Both the position numbers and the translations under genes were made by a program. From NCBI RefSeq assembly GCF_030064675.1, contig NZ_CP116413.1:1521001-1585000 (forward strand): a stretch of DNA of 64,000 nucleotides, given 5' to 3'. The stretch comes from Crossiella sp. CA-258035 (lineage in GTDB: Bacteria > Actinomycetota > Actinomycetes > Mycobacteriales > Pseudonocardiaceae). Positions within the stretch are counted from its first letter, which is position 1. Each line of letters starts with the position of its first letter. Below the pieces are notes generated by a model. That model ran no database searches. It worked only from the letters and a program-made list of their open reading frames with translations, and was not told the DNA's origin. Shown in pieces: positions 61,697 through 64,000 of this stretch.

Positions 61697-63081
61697 GAGG
61701 CCACCTCGGCCAGCGCGACCACCTTGTGCGGGGCCAGCTTCTCCGGATCCGTGCCCTGCTCGACCACCAGCACGCCGAACCCGGCCACCGTGCCGCCGCT
61801 GCCCCAGACCAGCTCGGCCGCGTCGCCGAGCCGGTCGCCGAGCACCTCGTCCACCACCAGCACCCTGGTGCCGGGCGCCACCGGGTTGCCCGGCAGCACC
61901 AGCGGCACCTCGGCGTGCCTGGCCAGCGCGGCGCCCAGCAGCAGCCCGCCGGAGGCCAGGCCGAGCACCGCGTCGAAGGAACCGCGGAACTCCTCGGCCA
62001 GCGCGCCCGCGGCCGCGCCGAACAGCGCGGGGTCGGTGTAGACCCCGGACAGGTCCAGGCCCTCGCCGATGGCCGAGGTGAGCCGCCCGGCCAGCGCCGT
62101 GCCGTGGTTGGGCCGCCACACCCGCCGCTCGGTGACCACCGCGCTGACCAGCTCGGCCGGGGTGACGTCGAAGGCCGGGTTGAACACCGCGACCCCGGCC
62201 GGGGCCACCGGCGTGCCACCGAAGGCGGTGACCTCCTCCGCGGCCCGCTCCTCGACCACGATCTGCGAGCCGTGCGCCAGCGTCTCGTCCACCGTCGACT
62301 CCGGCGCGACCACGATGAACGGGATCCGGTGCCGGGCCGCGGAGACCGCCAGCCCGTAGGTGCCGATCTTGTTGGCCACGTCACCGCGCGCGGTGATCCG
62401 GTCCGCGCCGACCAGGACCACGTCCACCTGGCCCAGCGACATGGCCGCGGCGGCGGCCGAGTCGACCAGCAGCCGGTGCGGGATGCCCTGCTCGGCCAGC
62501 TCCCACGCGGTCAGCCTGGCGCCCTGCAGCAGCGGCCTGGTCTCATCGACCAGCACCTCCTCGACCCGCCCGCGCCCGGCCAGGTCGCTGATCGCGCCCA
62601 GCGCGGTGCCCCAGGCCGCGGTGGCCAGCCGACCGGTGTTGCAGTGCGTGAGCACCCGCAGCGGCCGGTCCGGGGTCAGCGAGAGCACCAGGTCAGCGGC
62701 CTGCCGGGCGGCGGTCCGGTTGGTCGCCTCGTCCTCGGCGAGCATGGCCAGCGCCTCCGCCAGCACCGCCTGCTTGCCCTCGGGCAGCCGTTCCAGCGCC
62801 CGCCGCACGCCCCAGGCCAGGTTCACCGCGGTCGGCCTGGCCTGCGCCAGCCGCTCCGCGTCCGTCCTGACCACCGCGTGGTCGGTGTGCAGGTGCGCGG
62901 ACAGCGCCACGCCGAACGCCCCGGCCAGGCCGATCGCGGGCGCCCCGCGCACGGCCAGCGTGGCGATCGCCTCGATCACCTCCTCGACCGTGGCCAGCCG
63001 CAACCACCGCAGCTCATGCGGCAGCACCCGCTGGTCGATGGCCACCACCACGCCGTCGTCCCAGCCGAGTGTGTAGGTCAT
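61693..63081 (-). CDS. mtnA: Methylthioribose-1-phosphate isomerase fused to a PRTase-like domain
   Basis: A 462-residue protein, about 115 longer than usual MtnA. Residues 1 to about 345 are a complete isomerase (RGAPAIG, catalytic Cys147 in THCNTGRLAT, Asp227 in GADRI, GDVANKIGTYGLA). Residues about 348-462 resemble a type I phosphoribosyltransferase: DAVLGLASGGLLLGAALA, then GTRVLVVDEVLGDRLGDAAE and GGTVAGFGVLVVE. The PRPP loop is atypical (DE in place of DD or ED, DRLG in place of TGGT). Methylthioadenosine breakdown gives adenine plus methylthioribose-1-phosphate, so a linked PRTase domain would make sense. ATG 63081 follows AAGGGGTGG. First gene of the mtn operon; no mtnP or mtnK is in the window. 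Confidence 0.92.
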   Translation of the reverse strand: MTYTLGWDDGVVVAIDQRVLPHELRWLRLATVEEVIEAIATLAVRGAPAIGLAGAFGVALSAHLHTDHAVVRTDAERLAQARPTAVNLAWGVRRALERLPEGKQAVLAEALAMLAEDEATNRTAARQAADLVLSLTPDRPLRVLTHCNTGRLATAAWGTALGAISDLAGRGRVEEVLVDETRPLLQGARLTAWELAEQGIPHRLLVDSAAAAAMSLGQVDVVLVGADRITARGDVANKIGTYGLAVSAARHRIPFIVVAPESTVDETLAHGSQIVVEERAAEEVTAFGGTPVAPAGVAVFNPAFDVTPAELVSAVVTERRVWRPNHGTALAGRLTSAIGEGLDLSGVYTDPALFGAAAGALAEEFRGSFDAVLGLASGGLLLGAALARHAEVPLVLPGNPVAPGTRVLVVDEVLGDRLGDAAELVWGSGGTVAGFGVLVVEQGTDPEKLAPHKVVALAEVAS

Positions 63082-63247
63082 GCGCCACCCCTTCGTCGCC
63101 GTGGTCCAGGCTCGACCCCCCACGGTATTCACCCGCGCCAGGCCCCAGGGAGCCCGTCTCAGCCTCTGGGCCCCGATAGGCGCAGCGGACTAGCCCGATC
63201 GGCCCGCTCTCGGGAACGGTTATCGATTCGCCCAATCGCATGGCAGC

Positions 63248-64000
63248 ATGGCTCCCGTGAGCACCGCTGCGACCGAGACGGCCGAGCCCACCGGGCGCAA
63301 GCCACGGGGCCGGGGGATCACCTCGCTGGAAGTCCTCTGCGTGGTCCTGCTGCTGGCCATCCTCTTCCAGGGGCAGATCGCCTCCATGCTGACCGACGAG
63401 CGGATCCGCACCGCCTCCACGGTCTTCATCTCCGTGTGCATCCAGGCCATGCCGTTCCTGGTGCTCGGCGTGCTGATCAGCGGCGCGATCGCCGCGTTCG
63501 TCTCACCGGAGCGGCTGCGCAAGCTGCTGCCCGGCAACCAGGCGGTCGCGGTGCCGGTGGCCGGGCTGGCCGGGCTGGCGCTGCCGGGCTGCGAGTGCAG
63601 CGCGGTGCCGGTGTCCGGCCGGCTGATGCAGCAGGGCGTGCGGCCCGCGGTCGCGCTGACCTTCCTGCTGGCCGCGCCCGCGGTGAACCCGATCGTGCTC
63701 GGCTCCACCGCGGTCGCCTTCCAGGGCGAGCCGCTGATGGTGGTGGCCCGCTTCGCCGGATCGCTGGCCACCGCGGTGGTGATGGGCTGGCTGTGGGTGC
63801 GCTTCGGCAAGACCGAGTGGATCGCCGAGCGCGCGCTGCGCCGTTACGAGCGCCCGGCCGGGGTCTCCCGCTGGGGCGTCTTCGCCGAGACCGCCCGGCA
63901 CGACCTGGTCGAGGCCGGCGGATTCCTGGTGATCGGTGGCATCATCGCCGCGGTGCTCAAGGTGACCGCGAGCGACTTCTTCAGCTCGCTGTCCGGCCAG
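63248..64000 (+). CDS. Permease, DUF318/SO_0444-like family (partial)
   Basis: 251 codons are visible before the window ends. The protein has several transmembrane helices, an AMPFLVLGVLISG helix and the family motif LPGCECSAVPVSGRLMQQG, followed by LLAAPAVNPIVLGST. These permeases are often linked to metal or metalloid efflux; the substrate here is unknown. Start ATG 63248 or GTG 63257; neither has a clear ribosome site. Confidence 0.85.
   Translation, partial: MAPVSTAATETAEPTGRKPRGRGITSLEVLCVVLLLAILFQGQIASMLTDERIRTASTVFISVCIQAMPFLVLGVLISGAIAAFVSPERLRKLLPGNQAVAVPVAGLAGLALPGCECSAVPVSGRLMQQGVRPAVALTFLLAAPAVNPIVLGSTAVAFQGEPLMVVARFAGSLATAVVMGWLWVRFGKTEWIAERALRRYERPAGVSRWGVFAETARHDLVEAGGFLVIGGIIAAVLKVTASDFFSSLSGQ

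Noticed and set aside
63082-63247. SAM or other riboswitch before mtnA
   Set aside because: The leader has an imperfect GC-rich hairpin but none of the conserved SAM-I, SAM-II or SAM-IV segments.

Overview
This window is high-GC actinobacterial chromosome, most likely from a Pseudonocardiaceae-type member of the Actinomycetota. That rests on the very high GC, frequent GTG/TTG starts, many 1-4 bp gene overlaps, several leaderless-type starts, and a gene backbone (comEA, comEC, holA, rpsT, lepA, hemW, hrcA, dnaJ2, rsmE, phoH, ybeY, CNNM/CorC, degenerate cdd, era, recO, uppS) that matches the order known from Mycobacterium and Streptomyces. The genus is inference. I see no insertion sequence, integrase, prophage, CRISPR array, rRNA or tRNA gene.

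Region 1 (1-7.9 kb): the end of comEA, comEC with an unusual proline-rich N-terminus, thrC under a SAM-I (S-box) riboswitch, holA, a subtilisin-inhibitor-like secreted protein divergent from a small ECF-type sigma factor, and rpsT. Region 2 (8-21.2 kb) is accessory: a secreted GH3 beta-glucosidase with a CebR-like box, a secreted lipase, an RHH/SPFH pair behind a perfect palindrome, an ABC exporter, ArsR plus SRPBCC, a Ser/Thr kinase, a PadR-controlled FAD monooxygenase, a methyltransferase and a frameshifted SnoaL-like gene. Region 3 (21.2-34.9 kb): lepA, a VapC-type toxin-antitoxin pair, an MFS transporter, a small alarmone-hydrolase-like HD protein, nitronate monooxygenase, an APC permease, a MOSC protein, a quinone oxidoreductase, a membrane peptide/RNase Sa/barstar operon, a GNAT acetyltransferase, a SodC-like lipoprotein and a crotonase.

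Region 4 (34.9-43.5 kb) is one long minus-strand assimilatory sulfur operon. In transcription order it runs: a 30-codon leader peptide with a near-terminal Cys codon, ferredoxin-type sulfite reductase, a 52-residue zinc ribbon, APS reductase, cysD, cysN, a sulfonate-type ABC importer, and a sirohydrochlorin chelatase that would help make the siroheme of the sulfite reductase. Region 5 (43.6-59.7 kb) is the rest of the core backbone. It is interrupted by a Phd/RelE-like pair and by a four-gene insertion (GlxA-type AraC regulator, MFS transporter, 2Fe-2S protein, membrane protein) just upstream of era. Region 6 (59.8-63.1 kb) is a tightly overlapping methionine-salvage operon mtnA-mtnB-mtnD-mtnC, in which MtnA carries an extra C-terminal phosphoribosyltransferase-like domain. 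The window ends inside a permease gene.

Sulfur amino-acid control recurs. SAM probably controls thrC through the riboswitch, a cysteine-codon leader probably controls the sulfate/sulfonate operon, and methionine salvage recycles methylthioadenosine. The most unusual single item is the MtnA-PRTase fusion; the best regulatory items are the S-box in front of thrC and the sulfur leader peptide.
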